A stretch of DNA of 43,224 nucleotides. It comes from Chloroherpetonaceae bacterium. GTDB lineage: Bacteria; Bacteroidota; Chlorobiia; Chlorobiales; Thermochlorobacteraceae. Under the pieces are notes generated by a model that did not search any database, was not told where the DNA came from, and was given only the letters and a program-made list of their open reading frames with translations. A program made the position numbers and the translations under genes. Below, one piece after another: positions 16,369 to 25,190 of this stretch. How positions within the stretch are numbered: position 1 is the stretch's first letter; every line of letters begins with the position of its first letter. The DNA is taken from contig JANWWM010000086.1 in the NCBI GenBank assembly GCA_025055975.1, forward strand, positions 1-43,224, written 5' to 3'.

Positions 16369-18352
16369 AGCAAGAAAAGTTTATCCAACCGTAACGGTTT
16401 TGTTCGGCTTCCGAAATCGCGTAACGACGATACGCCTCGACGAGAGACGCTTGCCAAGTCGCGCACAAGGCTTTCGCGTTCTCGTCCAATCGTCCCCATT
16501 CAATCAAGGCTTCGCGTCGCGCTTCGAGAAAGGGCAAGTCGTTCAAATCGTTGGGAGAAATCACGCGAAGCGCGCCGACAGCCCAAGCGGAGTCGGCAAT
16601 GCGCAACTGCCGCGCCGAAGAAAGCGACGAAATCAGATGCGTTTGCGCGAGCAATTTTTCCTCGCCAAGCAAGTGAATCGGAAACGGCTCGTTTGAGACG
16701 ACGTAGAGACGCGATTTCCCCTCCACCAACGCGCGCAACGGGTCGAAGACGCTTTTGGACAGCGCGCGTCGCGTCGGGTTGCCGAGCGCATCAAGCGAAT
16801 CCAGCGGCAAGCCGTTGAGAAGCTCGAAGCGCAATCGTTTCAGGGCTTGTTTGAGTTCGGGGCGCGCGAGCGAAAGTTTGACGACGCGAATCGCGCCGCT
16901 TTCAATGACGATCGCAAACGAGGCTTTCTCGCCAAAGGCAAGTTGAAGCAAGGCTTCGCCGTCGCTTAGCAGGCTTTCGGTTTCCGCGAGCGTGATGGGC
17001 GAGGGCGAAAGAGATTCCGCTTCGCTTGGGCGTTGCGCTTTGAGTTCAAGCGATTTTTGGTAGAACTCGCCTTGTTTTTGGGCGAGCGTTTCGCCAAGAA
17101 GTTGCGAGCGCTCGAGTCGCTTGGCGTCGTCGGGAAGAAACGCGAGCGAATCTTTGGCTTCGCAAATCGCCGCAATGTCGTTGCGCAGTCGCGCCAAATC
17201 TTGAAACGCCTGCGAGACGTTCTTGACGCGACGGAGCGGCGAAAATTTTTGTTCAAGAGCCTTGACGCGCTCCGAAATTTCAAACGCTTCGAGCGCGCGT
17301 TCTTGCTCCAAGAGAAGCGCGATGAGTTCGCCAAAACCCTTCGCCATTTCTTGCTCGATGCGGTAAGGCAGAGCGACGTAGGCGAGCGACTCGAAACGCT
17401 CCAACGCGATTTTCAGAATCTCGATGCGCCGAGACGGCGCGAGCGCGTCGCATTCGCCCAAAAGCAAGGTCGCAAAGGCTTCGCCAAGTCGATGCTCCTT
17501 TTGCTGAAAGAGCGCGAGCCGTCGCTCGATGAGTTCGCTTTGCGGATTCGAGACGGCGCTTCTCCAAAGGTCGAGCCAAGCCGAGAGCGTTTCGGAACTG
17601 CCGCCGCGCCAAGCGGGATTTTTGAGAAGCGTTTGAGCGCGAGAGAAAAGAGAGTCCGCTTTCGGAGCGAAAGATTCGCTTTCCGCGAAAACGCAAGCGC
17701 TCTCGCAGAGAATTTGGAATTGCGCTTCGAGCGGAAGAGACGAGAGACGACGATGGGCGAGCGCGTTGGAAATTTCGCGCAAGAAAAAGTCCGAGCTATC
17801 CGCGCCGTTTTGCCGATAGCCCTCGAAGAGCGCGGCTAATCTGCCCAAAGCCCTGACGGAAACGAGAAGGTCGTCGGATTGACGGGCGAGCGAAAAGTGA
17901 TAGCAAGCGCGGTCGTAATCTTGGTCGCGCATGCTGAGGTCGCCGAGCAAGAGTTCGTCGCTTGGCGAGAGCGGAAATTTGCGTCGCAAGCGTTGGCGAA
18001 GCGCGTCGTCGTCGTTGAGCCGTTGCAGGAGCGCGAGTTTTCGGGTTTCGAGCGAATCGTGAGGAGGAAGTTTTTCGAGTTCCAAGAAGGCGTTTCGAAA
18101 ATCGCCCGCAAGGTCGTAGAGGGCGGCAAGTTCAAGTCGGTGCGCGGTTCGGCGGAGCGAATCCATCTCGGCGAGGCGTTGGAAGGATTCGATCGCAAGC
18201 CAGACGTCGCCGCTCGCCTTTTGGCTTTGCGCCGCGCTGAAAAGCGAATCGATGTCGCGTTGCGAGCGCTCGCTTTTTTTGCAACCCGCGCCCGCAAGCG
18301 AGAAAGCAAGCGCGACGAGAAGCGGCAAAATGGATGCGGCGCGTTTTGGCAT
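16337..18352 (-). CDS. Exported TPR protein with degenerate CHAT-like C-terminus
   Basis: This 671-residue protein begins MPKRAASILPLLVALAFSL and reaches a cysteine in AGAGCKK, a lipoprotein-type signal with a non-ideal lipobox. A long helical region (about 25-430) contains TPR-like pairs (AAQSQKASGDVWLAIESFQRLAE, ELAALYDLAGDFRNAFLELEKL). The C-terminal 200 residues resemble the start of a CHAT domain: LSDGEALLQLAFGEKASFAIVI, then RLYVVSNEPFPIHLLGEEKL and SSLSSARQL. The His and Cys catalytic motifs expected in CHAT peptidases are not seen and the domain ends early. It is probably a non-catalytic relative or scaffold. The frame stays open far upstream, but that part overlaps mltG and is not coding. 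ATG 18352 lies 32 bp after mltG. Confidence 0.75.
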   Translation of the reverse strand: MPKRAASILPLLVALAFSLAGAGCKKSERSQRDIDSLFSAAQSQKASGDVWLAIESFQRLAEMDSLRRTAHRLELAALYDLAGDFRNAFLELEKLPPHDSLETRKLALLQRLNDDDALRQRLRRKFPLSPSDELLLGDLSMRDQDYDRACYHFSLARQSDDLLVSVRALGRLAALFEGYRQNGADSSDFFLREISNALAHRRLSSLPLEAQFQILCESACVFAESESFAPKADSLFSRAQTLLKNPAWRGGSSETLSAWLDLWRSAVSNPQSELIERRLALFQQKEHRLGEAFATLLLGECDALAPSRRIEILKIALERFESLAYVALPYRIEQEMAKGFGELIALLLEQERALEAFEISERVKALEQKFSPLRRVKNVSQAFQDLARLRNDIAAICEAKDSLAFLPDDAKRLERSQLLGETLAQKQGEFYQKSLELKAQRPSEAESLSPSPITLAETESLLSDGEALLQLAFGEKASFAIVIESGAIRVVKLSLARPELKQALKRLRFELLNGLPLDSLDALGNPTRRALSKSVFDPLRALVEGKSRLYVVSNEPFPIHLLGEEKLLAQTHLISSLSSARQLRIADSAWAVGALRVISPNDLNDLPFLEARREALIEWGRLDENAKALCATWQASLVEAYRRYAISEAEQNRYGWINFSCYGKSVQARDR

Positions 18353-18384
18353 CGCGGTTTGGCGGTTCGTTGAACGATGCGACG

Positions 18385-19455
18385 TTACTTTTGCGATGGC
18401 GCCGTTTCGGCTCGCGCGAGACTGTCGCGGATTTGTTGGCGGCGCGCGTAGTAGAGTTCGGCGTAGCGGCTGTGCTCTTCGTAGGTGCGCGAGAAGTTGT
18501 GCCCTCCGTAGCCCGTGGCGACGAAGAAAAGGTAGTCGGTTTTTTTCGGATAGAGCGTCGCCAAAATCGCCTCTCGCGTCGGATTGCCGATGGGTCCGGG
18601 CGGCAAGCCCGCGTATTTGTAGGTGTTGTAAGGCGAATCGCGCTCGCGGTGTCGGGGCGCGTTGGGATTGCCGTCGTAATCGCCCGCGAGAATCGCGGCG
18701 TAGATGAACGTCGGGTCGGCTTGCAGTTTCATTCCTTTTTTCAAGCGATTGAGATAAACGCCCGCAACGAGCGGCATTTCTTCTTTCAAACCCGTTTCGC
18801 GTTGCACGATGGAAGCGAGCGTGAGGACTTCCAGTTCCGTCAAGCCCATTCGCTCGGCGCGCGCCCGAAGGGTGTCGTTGTAAAACGCGCGAAACTGTCC
18901 GACGAGAAAACGCAAAGCGTCTTCGGCAGTCGATGCCCAAGGAATGTTGTAAGTGTCGGCGAGCAAATACCCCTCGAAGTTTGGCGCGTCCACGCCCAGT
19001 TCTTTGAGCAATTTCGGGTCGGAAAAGGCTTTCATAAACGAAGCGGAATCGGTATCGAGATTCTCGCCGATGATTTTGGCGACGTCCCACCCGTAACAGC
19101 CGTCGGGTATGCGAATTTTCGCTTCGTCTTGCTTGCGCGAGTGCAGATAGAGCACGATTTCCGAGCAAGTCATTCCGCTTGGCACGTAGTAACGACCGGG
19201 CTTGATGTTGCGCGTTTCGCGCATCAACCGACCGAGCAGAAGCATCGGTTCTTTGCGTTTGATGACGCCTTCCTTGTGCAGTTCGTTGACAATGTCGCGG
19301 TATGAATAGCCGCGATGGATTTTGATAAGCTTTGGCTCGTCGTATTGATGCGAGTTCAGCGACGATTTGAAGAGATAAAGGTAGCCTGCGGCGAGCGCAA
19401 GAAGCGCGAGAATGAAGACGACGACGAGAGCGCGAATCGCGTAGCGAAGAAGCAT
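18385..19455 (-). CDS. mltG: Endolytic murein transglycosylase MltG
   Basis: MltG (YceG-like) is a membrane-anchored lytic transglycosylase that cuts nascent glycan strands and sets their length. It has 356 residues with one N-terminal transmembrane segment (about 8-28), a LysM-like region (IHRGYSYRDIVNELHKEGVIKR) and the catalytic domain. The hallmark LASIVQRET places the catalytic glutamate at about 220. The conserved LQADPTFIYA and SPYNTYKYAGLPPGPIGNP motifs are intact, as is the terminal YLFFVATGYGGHNFSRTYEEH. It is in a minus-strand run with chorismate mutase upstream (17 bp) and the TPR/CHAT-like gene downstream. The ATG at 19455 directly precedes the membrane anchor. Confidence 0.96.
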   Translation of the reverse strand: MLLRYAIRALVVVFILALLALAAGYLYLFKSSLNSHQYDEPKLIKIHRGYSYRDIVNELHKEGVIKRKEPMLLLGRLMRETRNIKPGRYYVPSGMTCSEIVLYLHSRKQDEAKIRIPDGCYGWDVAKIIGENLDTDSASFMKAFSDPKLLKELGVDAPNFEGYLLADTYNIPWASTAEDALRFLVGQFRAFYNDTLRARAERMGLTELEVLTLASIVQRETGLKEEMPLVAGVYLNRLKKGMKLQADPTFIYAAILAGDYDGNPNAPRHRERDSPYNTYKYAGLPPGPIGNPTREAILATLYPKKTDYLFFVATGYGGHNFSRTYEEHSRYAELYYARRQQIRDSLARAETAPSQK

Positions 19456-19472
19456 TGGATGGCGACGTTTGG

Positions 19473-19745
19473 TTATGGCGAGACGTCGCGCCGCTCGGCT
19501 TGTATGGCGCGAGAGACTTCGAGAATGACGGCGAAAATCCGACGATGTTTTTCGGAAGGCAATCGATCCAAAATGCTTCGCTCGCGATCAGGGCAGTGAA
19601 TCGGCAGGGCGACGGCTGTTTTGACTTCGGCGATTTGCGCGGAAAGTTCAAACCGTTTGGAAAGCAAAGCGACGATGGCATCGTCCGTTTCGTCGACTTG
19701 GCGACGCAAGTCGGTCAGGCGTTCTTCATGTCGTTGGTCGTTCAT
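19473..19745 (-). CDS. Chorismate mutase, AroQ type
   Basis: This small 90-residue all-helical protein matches AroQ-class chorismate mutases, which convert chorismate to prephenate for Phe/Tyr synthesis. The opening helix contains LRRQVDETDDAIVALLSKRFELSAQIAEVK, with the catalytic-type Arg near 14 and the R-x-x-x-x-x-I-A-x-x-K pattern (Arg 31, Lys 42). A central DRERSILDRL segment supplies the second active-site Arg/Glu cluster, and a last helix FAVILEVSRAIQAERR follows. It is monofunctional: no prephenate dehydratase or DAHP synthase domain is attached. Downstream is mltG (17 bp), upstream the HAD-like gene (39 bp). Its position in an envelope/RNA operon is metabolically unexpected. Confidence 0.9.
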   Translation of the reverse strand: MNDQRHEERLTDLRRQVDETDDAIVALLSKRFELSAQIAEVKTAVALPIHCPDRERSILDRLPSEKHRRIFAVILEVSRAIQAERRDVSP

Positions 19746-19784
19746 CGTCTGGCGCCTTGCGGGCGAAACGGTTTCGCGGTCGGT

Positions 19785-20516
19785 TCAAACGAAGTTTCTA
19801 ATCTCCTCGATCGCTTGAATTTTCTTGATGTGCGTGGGCAATTGTCTCGTTTTGGCGCGCTTGCTGATAAAAACCTTCGTCGCCACGATGTCGTGCAAGG
19901 GTTGAATGTCGCGGTCGTAATTCGAGCCAATGATGACCACGTTGCGCTCGTTGATGCCCATGGAGTTGATGGCATGCTTGAATATCTCTTGGCTCGGCTT
20001 GAAGATGCCCATATCGTTGGACGTGATAATGGTCTCGAAGTAGCCGCGCAAGCCCGATTTGATGAGGAAGTCCATCAGAAAACTCGCGGGAATCGGCAAA
20101 TTGGCGACGATGCCGAGCATGTGTCCCGTGGCGTAGAGCAGCTCGATGATTTTTTTGTATTTCTCCGAAATCGACATGTTCTTATAGACTTCCTCCGCGA
20201 TCAAGCCGATTACTTCTTGGGTCTCTTCAAAATAGGGTTCGCGTTTGAGCATAGGCTTCAAGGCTCGCTCGACGAGCATGTTCATATTCGGCGGGCGAGA
20301 GTCGCCATTGAGGGCTTGCTCGACGATGGCGTTGTAGATGAGCACGACGCGCTCGGCGACGGCAAGGATTTCTTCTTGTTTAAGCGCGCGCGAGAGAATG
20401 GGACAACTCGTGCTCGGCGGCAGGGAGAGAGAAATGTCCAAACTTTCGCGTTCCGATTTTTGATTCGTCAAAACATCCAAACTAAACAATACCGCCTTGT
20501 GATTTTTGGCGCTCAT
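19785..20516 (-). CDS. HAD-like protein lacking the catalytic aspartate
   Basis: This 243-residue protein has HAD-superfamily architecture with a helical cap insertion (about 45-150). Motif I reads LFSLDVLTN where DxDGT is expected: the nucleophile position is Ser12, while the second Asp (14) remains. Motif II is weak (LGIVANLP). Motif III keeps the lysine (GIFKPSQEIFKHA). Motif IV is VVIIGSNYDRDI, with Gly followed by Ser instead of Asp, though a downstream Asp is retained. A phosphatase is therefore unlikely; a binding or regulatory pseudoenzyme is more probable. It starts at ATG 20516, 15 bp after the NYN gene, within the seven-gene minus-strand run. Confidence 0.75.
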   Translation of the reverse strand: MSAKNHKAVLFSLDVLTNQKSERESLDISLSLPPSTSCPILSRALKQEEILAVAERVVLIYNAIVEQALNGDSRPPNMNMLVERALKPMLKREPYFEETQEVIGLIAEEVYKNMSISEKYKKIIELLYATGHMLGIVANLPIPASFLMDFLIKSGLRGYFETIITSNDMGIFKPSQEIFKHAINSMGINERNVVIIGSNYDRDIQPLHDIVATKVFISKRAKTRQLPTHIKKIQAIEEIRNFV

Positions 20517-20531
20517 AGTCGCGGTTACGGT

Positions 20532-21047
20532 TTATGGTTGTTGGTCGCCTTGGGGCGCGTTGGGCTTGTCGTCGCCAAAAACTTTCATCCATTCTTCCAG
20601 CTCTCTTTCGTCAAGTTTGTCAGGCTTCGATTCAGGTTGAGCCTGCGACGGACGTCCGACATGGTCAGGTGGGTTCAACTCCAAAAGAAAGTCCTCGCAG
20701 GTCATCGCGCCAACGCCCGAGACTTCGGCGTATCGCAAAATTTCGTTGTCCGAGGAGACGGCGCAAACGGATTTCCGACGGGCGAACGTGTCGATCATTT
20801 GCTTGATTCTCGCGTCCGCCGTTTCGCCCTGCGCCGTGAAGACGATTTCCAAGTTGCCTTGAACTTCCGCCGAGCCTAATGTCCAACGCCCGTCATAGAC
20901 GATGGTCGCCTTGCAATTTTTGCGCGTTGCGTAGAGCGAGACGGCGCGCTGAACTTCGGCTCGCGCCCGTTCGAGAGAGTTTTTGTCGATTTTAAGCCCA
21001 AGTTTGTGAGCGAGATTGTAGCCATCAATCAAAAAGTGCCTGTTCAT
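20532..21047 (-). CDS. NYN-domain ribonuclease-like protein (YacP/Rae1-like)
   Basis: This 171-residue NYN (PIN-like) protein has the YacP/DUF901 signature: HFLIDGYNLAHKLG with Asp8, a central VYDGR (Asp about 52), and the acidic ends SSDNEILRYAEVSGVGAMTCEDFLLEL. The YacP/Rae1 family includes ribosome-associated mRNA endonucleases, so a role in RNA decay or translation quality control is plausible. The tail (135-171) is polar and proline-rich and probably disordered. It is the first gene of the minus-strand run ending at 13334. The promoter candidate TATATTTTG lies about 63 bp upstream, in the gap shared with aconitase. The start at ATG 21047 immediately precedes the first beta strand. Confidence 0.88.
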   Translation of the reverse strand: MNRHFLIDGYNLAHKLGLKIDKNSLERARAEVQRAVSLYATRKNCKATIVYDGRWTLGSAEVQGNLEIVFTAQGETADARIKQMIDTFARRKSVCAVSSDNEILRYAEVSGVGAMTCEDFLLELNPPDHVGRPSQAQPESKPDKLDERELEEWMKVFGDDKPNAPQGDQQP

Positions 21048-21109
21048 CGCGCAAGCGTTCGCAAGTTTTCAAGAGCGGGCGCTTCTCAATGGAAGTCGCA
21101 GGGTTGCGG

Positions 21110-21118
21110 CAAAATATA
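21110..21118 (-). promoter_or_regulatory. Candidate -7 element for the NYN-gene operon
   Basis: The minus strand reads TATATTTTG (21118 to 21110), one T longer than TAnnTTTG, about 63 bp before the ATG at 21047. The same 11-bp word CAAAATATACG on the plus strand occurs again at 34519-34529, again just upstream of a minus-strand gene. That recurrence supports a promoter role. Confidence 0.45.
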
Positions 21119-21135
21119 CGAAAGCGAATAGTTCG

Positions 21136-21156
21136 AACAATTTTCCGTAAATTGTT
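21136..21156. promoter_or_regulatory. Perfect inverted repeat (operator candidate) upstream of aconitase
   Basis: Arms AACAATTT (21136-21143) and AAATTGTT (21149-21156) are perfect reverse complements separated by 5 bp. The site lies 67-87 bp before the aconitase ATG and about 90-110 bp before the divergent NYN start. A second small palindrome GTTCGAAC (21131-21138) overlaps its left edge. Its length and symmetry are those of a dimeric regulator site. The regulator is unknown; iron- or redox-responsive control would fit aconitase, but that is inference. Confidence 0.5.
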
Positions 21157-21208
21157 TCAATCGCGTTTCAAAGCGCGCCATCTCGCCGCAGTTTCTGCAA
21201 CCACGAAA

Positions 21209-21216
21209 AAAGGAGA
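21209..21216 (+). promoter_or_regulatory. Strong ribosome-binding site for aconitase
   Basis: AAAGGAGA lies six bases before the ATG at 21223. It is one of three identical sites in a window whose genes otherwise lack a Shine-Dalgarno. It fixes the aconitase start and suggests high expression. Confidence 0.85.
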
Positions 21217-21222
21217 AGTTCT

Positions 21223-23499
21223 ATGATCTTCGATTTTGAAATGATACGCGCCACGTATCAACGCCTTCCTGAACGCATCGCCGCCGCCCGAAAGGTCGTA
21301 GGCAAGCCGCTCACGCTCGCGGAGAAAATTCTCTACGCGCATCTCTGGCGCGAACAGCCGCTTCAAGTCTTCGAGCGCGGAAAATCCTACGTGGATTTCG
21401 CGCCCGACCGCGTCGCTATGCAAGACGCGACGGCGCAAATGGCGCTCCTTCAATTTATGCAAGCGGGTCGCCAAAAAGTCGCCGTGCCGTCCACCGTGCA
21501 CTGCGACCACCTCATCGTTGCCAAATCGGGCGCGAGGGAAGACCTTGAACGAGCCATCAAAGACAACAAGGAAGTCTACGACTTTCTCGCTTCCGTCTCC
21601 AACAAATACGGCATCGGATTTTGGAAGCCAGGGGCGGGCATCATTCACCAAGTCATCTTGGAAAATTACGCCTTTCCCGGCGGAATGATGATTGGCACCG
21701 ATTCGCACACGCCCAACGCGGGCGGCTTGGGAATGCTCGCCATCGGCGTGGGCGGCGCGGACGCTTGCGACGTGATGGCGGGACTGCCGTGGGAACTCAA
21801 ATTCCCGAAACTCATCGGCGTAAAACTCACGGGCAAAATGAGCGGTTGGACGTCGGCGAAAGACGTCATTCTCAAAGTCGCAGGCATCTTGACCGTCAAA
21901 GGCGGAACGGGCGCGATCGTCGAATACTTCGGCGACGGCGCCAAAACCCTTTCCGCGACGGGCAAGGGCACGATTTGCAACATGGGCGCGGAAATCGGCG
22001 CGACGACAAGCATCTTCGGCTACGACGAAAAAATGAAAAACTACCTCATCGCCACAGGCAGAGCCGAAGTCGCCAAACTCGCCGACGCCATCGCCGAACA
22101 CCTCACGGGCGACGCGGAAGTCTACGCCAACCCCGAAAAATTCTTCGACCAAGTCATCGAAATCAATCTCTCTGAATTAGAGCCGCACATCAACGGTCCT
22201 TTCACGCCCGACCGCGCCACGCCGCTCTCCAAGTTCGCCGACGAAGTCCGCAAAAACGGCTGGCCCGAAAAACTCGATGTCGGCTTGATTGGCTCGTGCA
22301 CGAACTCCTCTTACGAAGACATCTCGCGCTCGGCGAGCATCGCCAAACAAGCCGCCGAAAAACATCTCAAAGCCAAATCGGAATTCACCATCACGCCCGG
22401 CTCCGAGCAAGTGCGCTACACGATGGAACGCGACGGACTCTTGGACGTCTTCGCCAAAATCGGCGGAGTCGTGCTCGCCAACGCTTGCGGTCCATGCATC
22501 GGGCAGTGGGCGCGGCACGGCGCGGAAAAACAAGAAAAGAACTCCATCATCACCTCGTTCAACCGCAACTTCACGGGGCGCAACGACGGCAACCCCAACA
22601 CGCATGCGTTCGTCGCCTCGCCCGAAATCGTAACGGCGCTGGCGATCGCGGGACGCTTGACGTTCAATCCCATCACGGATACGCTCACGAACGAAAAAGG
22701 CGAGCAAGTCAAGCTCGACGAGCCGAAAGGCTACGAACTGCCGCCCAACGGCTTCGATGTTAGAGACGCGGGCTATCAAGCCCCCGCCGAAGATGGATCG
22801 TCGGTAGAGGTCATCGTCGACCCAAAGTCGGAGCGATTGCAGTTGCTCGATCCGTTCCCCGCATGGGAGGGCACGGACTTGATGGGCTTGAAACTGCTCA
22901 TCAAGGTTCAAGGCAAGTGCACGACCGACCACATCTCGATGGCGGGCAAATGGCTCAAATATCGCGGACACTTGGACAACATCTCCAACAACTTGCTCAT
23001 TGGCGCAGTCAATGCCTTCAACGGCAAGACGAACTCGGTCAAAAATCAACTCACGGGCGAGTATGACGAAGTGCCGAAAGTTCAACGCGCCTACAAAGCC
23101 GCGAAAATCGGCACGATTGTCGTGGGCGACGAAAACTACGGCGAAGGCTCCTCGCGCGAACATGCCGCTATGGAGCCGCGGCACTTGGGCGTGAGAGCGA
23201 TTCTCGTCAAATCCTTCGCGCGCATTCACGAAACCAACCTCAAAAAGCAAGGAATGCTCGCGCTGACGTTCGCCGACAAGAACGATTACGACAAAATTCA
23301 AGAGGACGACACGATCGACATTCTGGGCTTGACGACCTTCGCGCCCGGCGTTCCGCTCACGATTCGCCTCACGCACAAAGACGGCTCGGTCGAGGAAATC
23401 AAGGCGAATCACTCCTACAACGAGAATCAAATCGAGTGGTTCAAAGCAGGCTCGGCGCTCAATCTCATCAAGTTGCAGCAACAAGGCGCGCTCGCCTGA
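21223..23499 (+). CDS. acn: Aconitate hydratase (mitochondrial-type)
   Basis: Aconitase isomerises citrate to isocitrate in the TCA cycle through a [4Fe-4S] cluster. The 758-residue protein resembles the mitochondrial-type enzyme rather than the longer AcnA. The cluster cysteines are Cys359 ([13 protein letters not shown]), Cys422 and Cys425 ([10 protein letters not shown]). Other conserved parts: [25 protein letters not shown], the [14 protein letters not shown] substrate loop, and the swivel-domain motif [22 protein letters not shown] near residue 640. It is monocistronic: a palindrome and a good ribosome-binding site lie upstream, a strong hairpin terminator follows, and the next gene is convergent. 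Confidence 0.97.
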   Translation: MIFDFEMIRATYQRLPERIAAARKVVGKPLTLAEKILYAHLWREQPLQVFERGKSYVDFAPDRVAMQDATAQMALLQFMQAGRQKVAVPSTVHCDHLIVAKSGAREDLERAIKDNKEVYDFLASVSNKYGIGFWKPGAGIIHQVILENYAFPGGMMIGTDSHTPNAGGLGMLAIGVGGADACDVMAGLPWELKFPKLIGVKLTGKMSGWTSAKDVILKVAGILTVKGGTGAIVEYFGDGAKTLSATGKGTICNMGAEIGATTSIFGYDEKMKNYLIATGRAEVAKLADAIAEHLTGDAEVYANPEKFFDQVIEINLSELEPHINGPFTPDRATPLSKFADEVRKNGWPEKLDVGLIGSCTNSSYEDISRSASIAKQAAEKHLKAKSEFTITPGSEQVRYTMERDGLLDVFAKIGGVVLANACGPCIGQWARHGAEKQEKNSIITSFNRNFTGRNDGNPNTHAFVASPEIVTALAIAGRLTFNPITDTLTNEKGEQVKLDEPKGYELPPNGFDVRDAGYQAPAEDGSSVEVIVDPKSERLQLLDPFPAWEGTDLMGLKLLIKVQGKCTTDHISMAGKWLKYRGHLDNISNNLLIGAVNAFNGKTNSVKNQLTGEYDEVPKVQRAYKAAKIGTIVVGDENYGEGSSREHAAMEPRHLGVRAILVKSFARIHETNLKKQGMLALTFADKNDYDKIQEDDTIDILGLTTFAPGVPLTIRLTHKDGSVEEIKANHSYNENQIEWFKAGSALNLIKLQQQGALA

Positions 23500-23518
23500 A
23501 CGAATCGCGTCGGATTGG

Positions 23519-23553
23519 AAAGGGTTGAAGCGAAGAGTCGCCTTCAACCCTTT
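23519..23553 (+). terminator. Intrinsic terminator after aconitase
   Basis: A 12-bp perfect stem AAAGGGTTGAAG / CTTCAACCCTTT (23519-23530 and 23542-23553) with an 11-nt loop is followed by a T-rich TCGCTTTT on the plus strand. It lies 20 bp after the aconitase stop. On the minus strand no T-tract follows, although the hairpin is also just beyond the rny stop. Confidence 0.85.
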
Positions 23554-23572
23554 TCGCTTTTGGAGGCTTGCC

Positions 23573-25147
23573 TCATCGGGCGTAAGCGACGGCGCGCGTT
23601 TCGCGCACGACCGTGATTTTGATTTGCCCCGGATACTGAACCGACTCGTTGATTTTCTTGGCGATGTCGCGCGCAAGAAGTTCGGTTTGACCTTCGGGCA
23701 CTTTGTCGCCTTCGACGATGACGCGAATTTCTCGTCCCGCCTGCATCGCGTAAGTTTTGGCGACGCCAGGGAATTGCTTGGCGATTTCTTCCAAGCTTTC
23801 AAGGCGTTTGATGTAGCCTTCGGGGGTGATCGCGCCGCGCGCGCCAGGACGCGCTCCCGAAATGACGTTGGCGGCATCGACCAAGTCGGCGATTGGGCTT
23901 TCTTTGGGCGCGTCGCCGTGATGAGCGAGAACGGCGTTGACGACGACGGGGTGCTCCTTGTATTTCTTCAAAAGCTCCGCGCCCGCAACGGAATGCGAAG
24001 CGTCGGGCAAGTCGAGCATTTTGCCAATGTCGTGCAATAGTCCCGCCCGCTTGGCAAGTTTCGCGTCGAGTTTGAGTTCCGCCGCCATCAAGCCCGCGAG
24101 CATGGCGACCTCTTTGGAATGCTTCAAAAGGTTTTGACCGTAGTTCGAGCGGAATTTCATCTTTCCAATCATCCGAATCAGGTCGGGGTGAAGGTTCGCA
24201 ATGCCGAGTTGCGTAACGGCTTCTTCGCCCGCGCTGACGATGATTTCCTCCAATTCTTTTTCGGCGAGTTGATAGGATTTCTCGATCGTGCCTGGGTGAA
24301 TGACGCCGTCGACGAGCAAGCGTTGCAGAGTGATTTTCGCTAATTCGCGCCGAATCGGGTCGAAGCAGGAAAGAATGACGACTTCGGGCGTGTCGTCGAC
24401 GATGAGGTCGACGCCCGTGATGTTCTCGAAGGCTTTGATGTTTCTGCCTTCGCGCCCGATGATGCGTCCTTTGAGTTCGTCGCTTTGCAGGTGAATGGTG
24501 GTGATGGCGTTTTCGGCGGCTTGGTCGAGCGAGGTGCGCTCGATGGCGGAAAGCACGATGCGCTCGGCGATGCGTTGGGCTTTTTCTTTGGTTTCGGTTT
24601 CGATGGCTTGCAGTTGCGCGGCGGCGTCGGCTTTGGCTTGCGCGAGCATGTTTTCCATCAGCATCGCTTTGGCGTCCTCGGCGTTCATGCCGCTGAGGGC
24701 TTCGAGGCGCGCGTTTTGCGCGGCGACGAGTTGTTCGAGTTCGGCGGCGCGTTGCGCGAGTTGATTTTGCTTCTGAGTCAGTTCCTTTTGCAGTTCGGCG
24801 AGCGCTTTTTCGCGCTTCTGCGTTTGTTCGATGCGGCGCGTTAGGGCTTCTTCTCGGCTTTTGAGTTGCTTCTGCTGTTGCAAGAGGGCTTGCTTTTGAC
24901 GCTCCGATTCTTGGTCGAATTCGCGCTTTTTGCGCTTCCACTCCTCGTTGACTTCTTCGAGTTTGGCGGCTTTTTGCGCGTCGGCTTCGCGCTGAGCTTC
25001 TTGAATGATTTGGGCGGCGCGTTCTTCGGCTTCGAGCAGTTTCGTCGTGCCGACGCGATCAAGCAAAAAGCGTCCGACGAAAAACCCGACCACGAAAAAC
25101 AACGCGCTCGCAACGATGAGCAAAGCAAAGTTGATGGCGATGTCCAT
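23573..25147 (-). CDS. rny: Ribonuclease Y
   Basis: RNase Y is a membrane-anchored endoribonuclease that initiates mRNA decay. Reading from ATG 25147 gives 524 residues, the usual length. An N-terminal transmembrane helix (INFALLIVASALFFVVGFFVGRF) is followed by a long coiled coil (about 30-200). A KH domain follows (RIIGREGRNIKAFENITGVDLIVDDTPE). The HD domain contains HSKEVAMLAGLMAAELKLDAKLAKRAGLLHDIGK, with the His-Asp pair in LLHDIG. The end, VQYPGQIKITVVRETRAVAYAR, is the family C-terminus. The frame is open 45 bp further upstream, but the extra residues are not conserved and would reach the 3' end of the predicted 6S RNA. Confidence 0.96.
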   Translation of the reverse strand: MDIAINFALLIVASALFFVVGFFVGRFLLDRVGTTKLLEAEERAAQIIQEAQREADAQKAAKLEEVNEEWKRKKREFDQESERQKQALLQQQKQLKSREEALTRRIEQTQKREKALAELQKELTQKQNQLAQRAAELEQLVAAQNARLEALSGMNAEDAKAMLMENMLAQAKADAAAQLQAIETETKEKAQRIAERIVLSAIERTSLDQAAENAITTIHLQSDELKGRIIGREGRNIKAFENITGVDLIVDDTPEVVILSCFDPIRRELAKITLQRLLVDGVIHPGTIEKSYQLAEKELEEIIVSAGEEAVTQLGIANLHPDLIRMIGKMKFRSNYGQNLLKHSKEVAMLAGLMAAELKLDAKLAKRAGLLHDIGKMLDLPDASHSVAGAELLKKYKEHPVVVNAVLAHHGDAPKESPIADLVDAANVISGARPGARGAITPEGYIKRLESLEEIAKQFPGVAKTYAMQAGREIRVIVEGDKVPEGQTELLARDIAKKINESVQYPGQIKITVVRETRAVAYAR

Positions 25148-25190
25148 ATGGTTGATGCGAATGATTCTTGAAAGTGGTCGTTGGAAAAAC

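Noticed and set aside
18353-19681. N-terminal extension of the TPR/CHAT-like protein over mltG
   Set aside because: It would need the mltG sequence in another frame; the real start with signal sequence is at 18352.
22177-23877. 566-codon open frame on the minus strand
   Set aside because: It runs antisense through the aconitase gene and the terminator and shows no protein motif.
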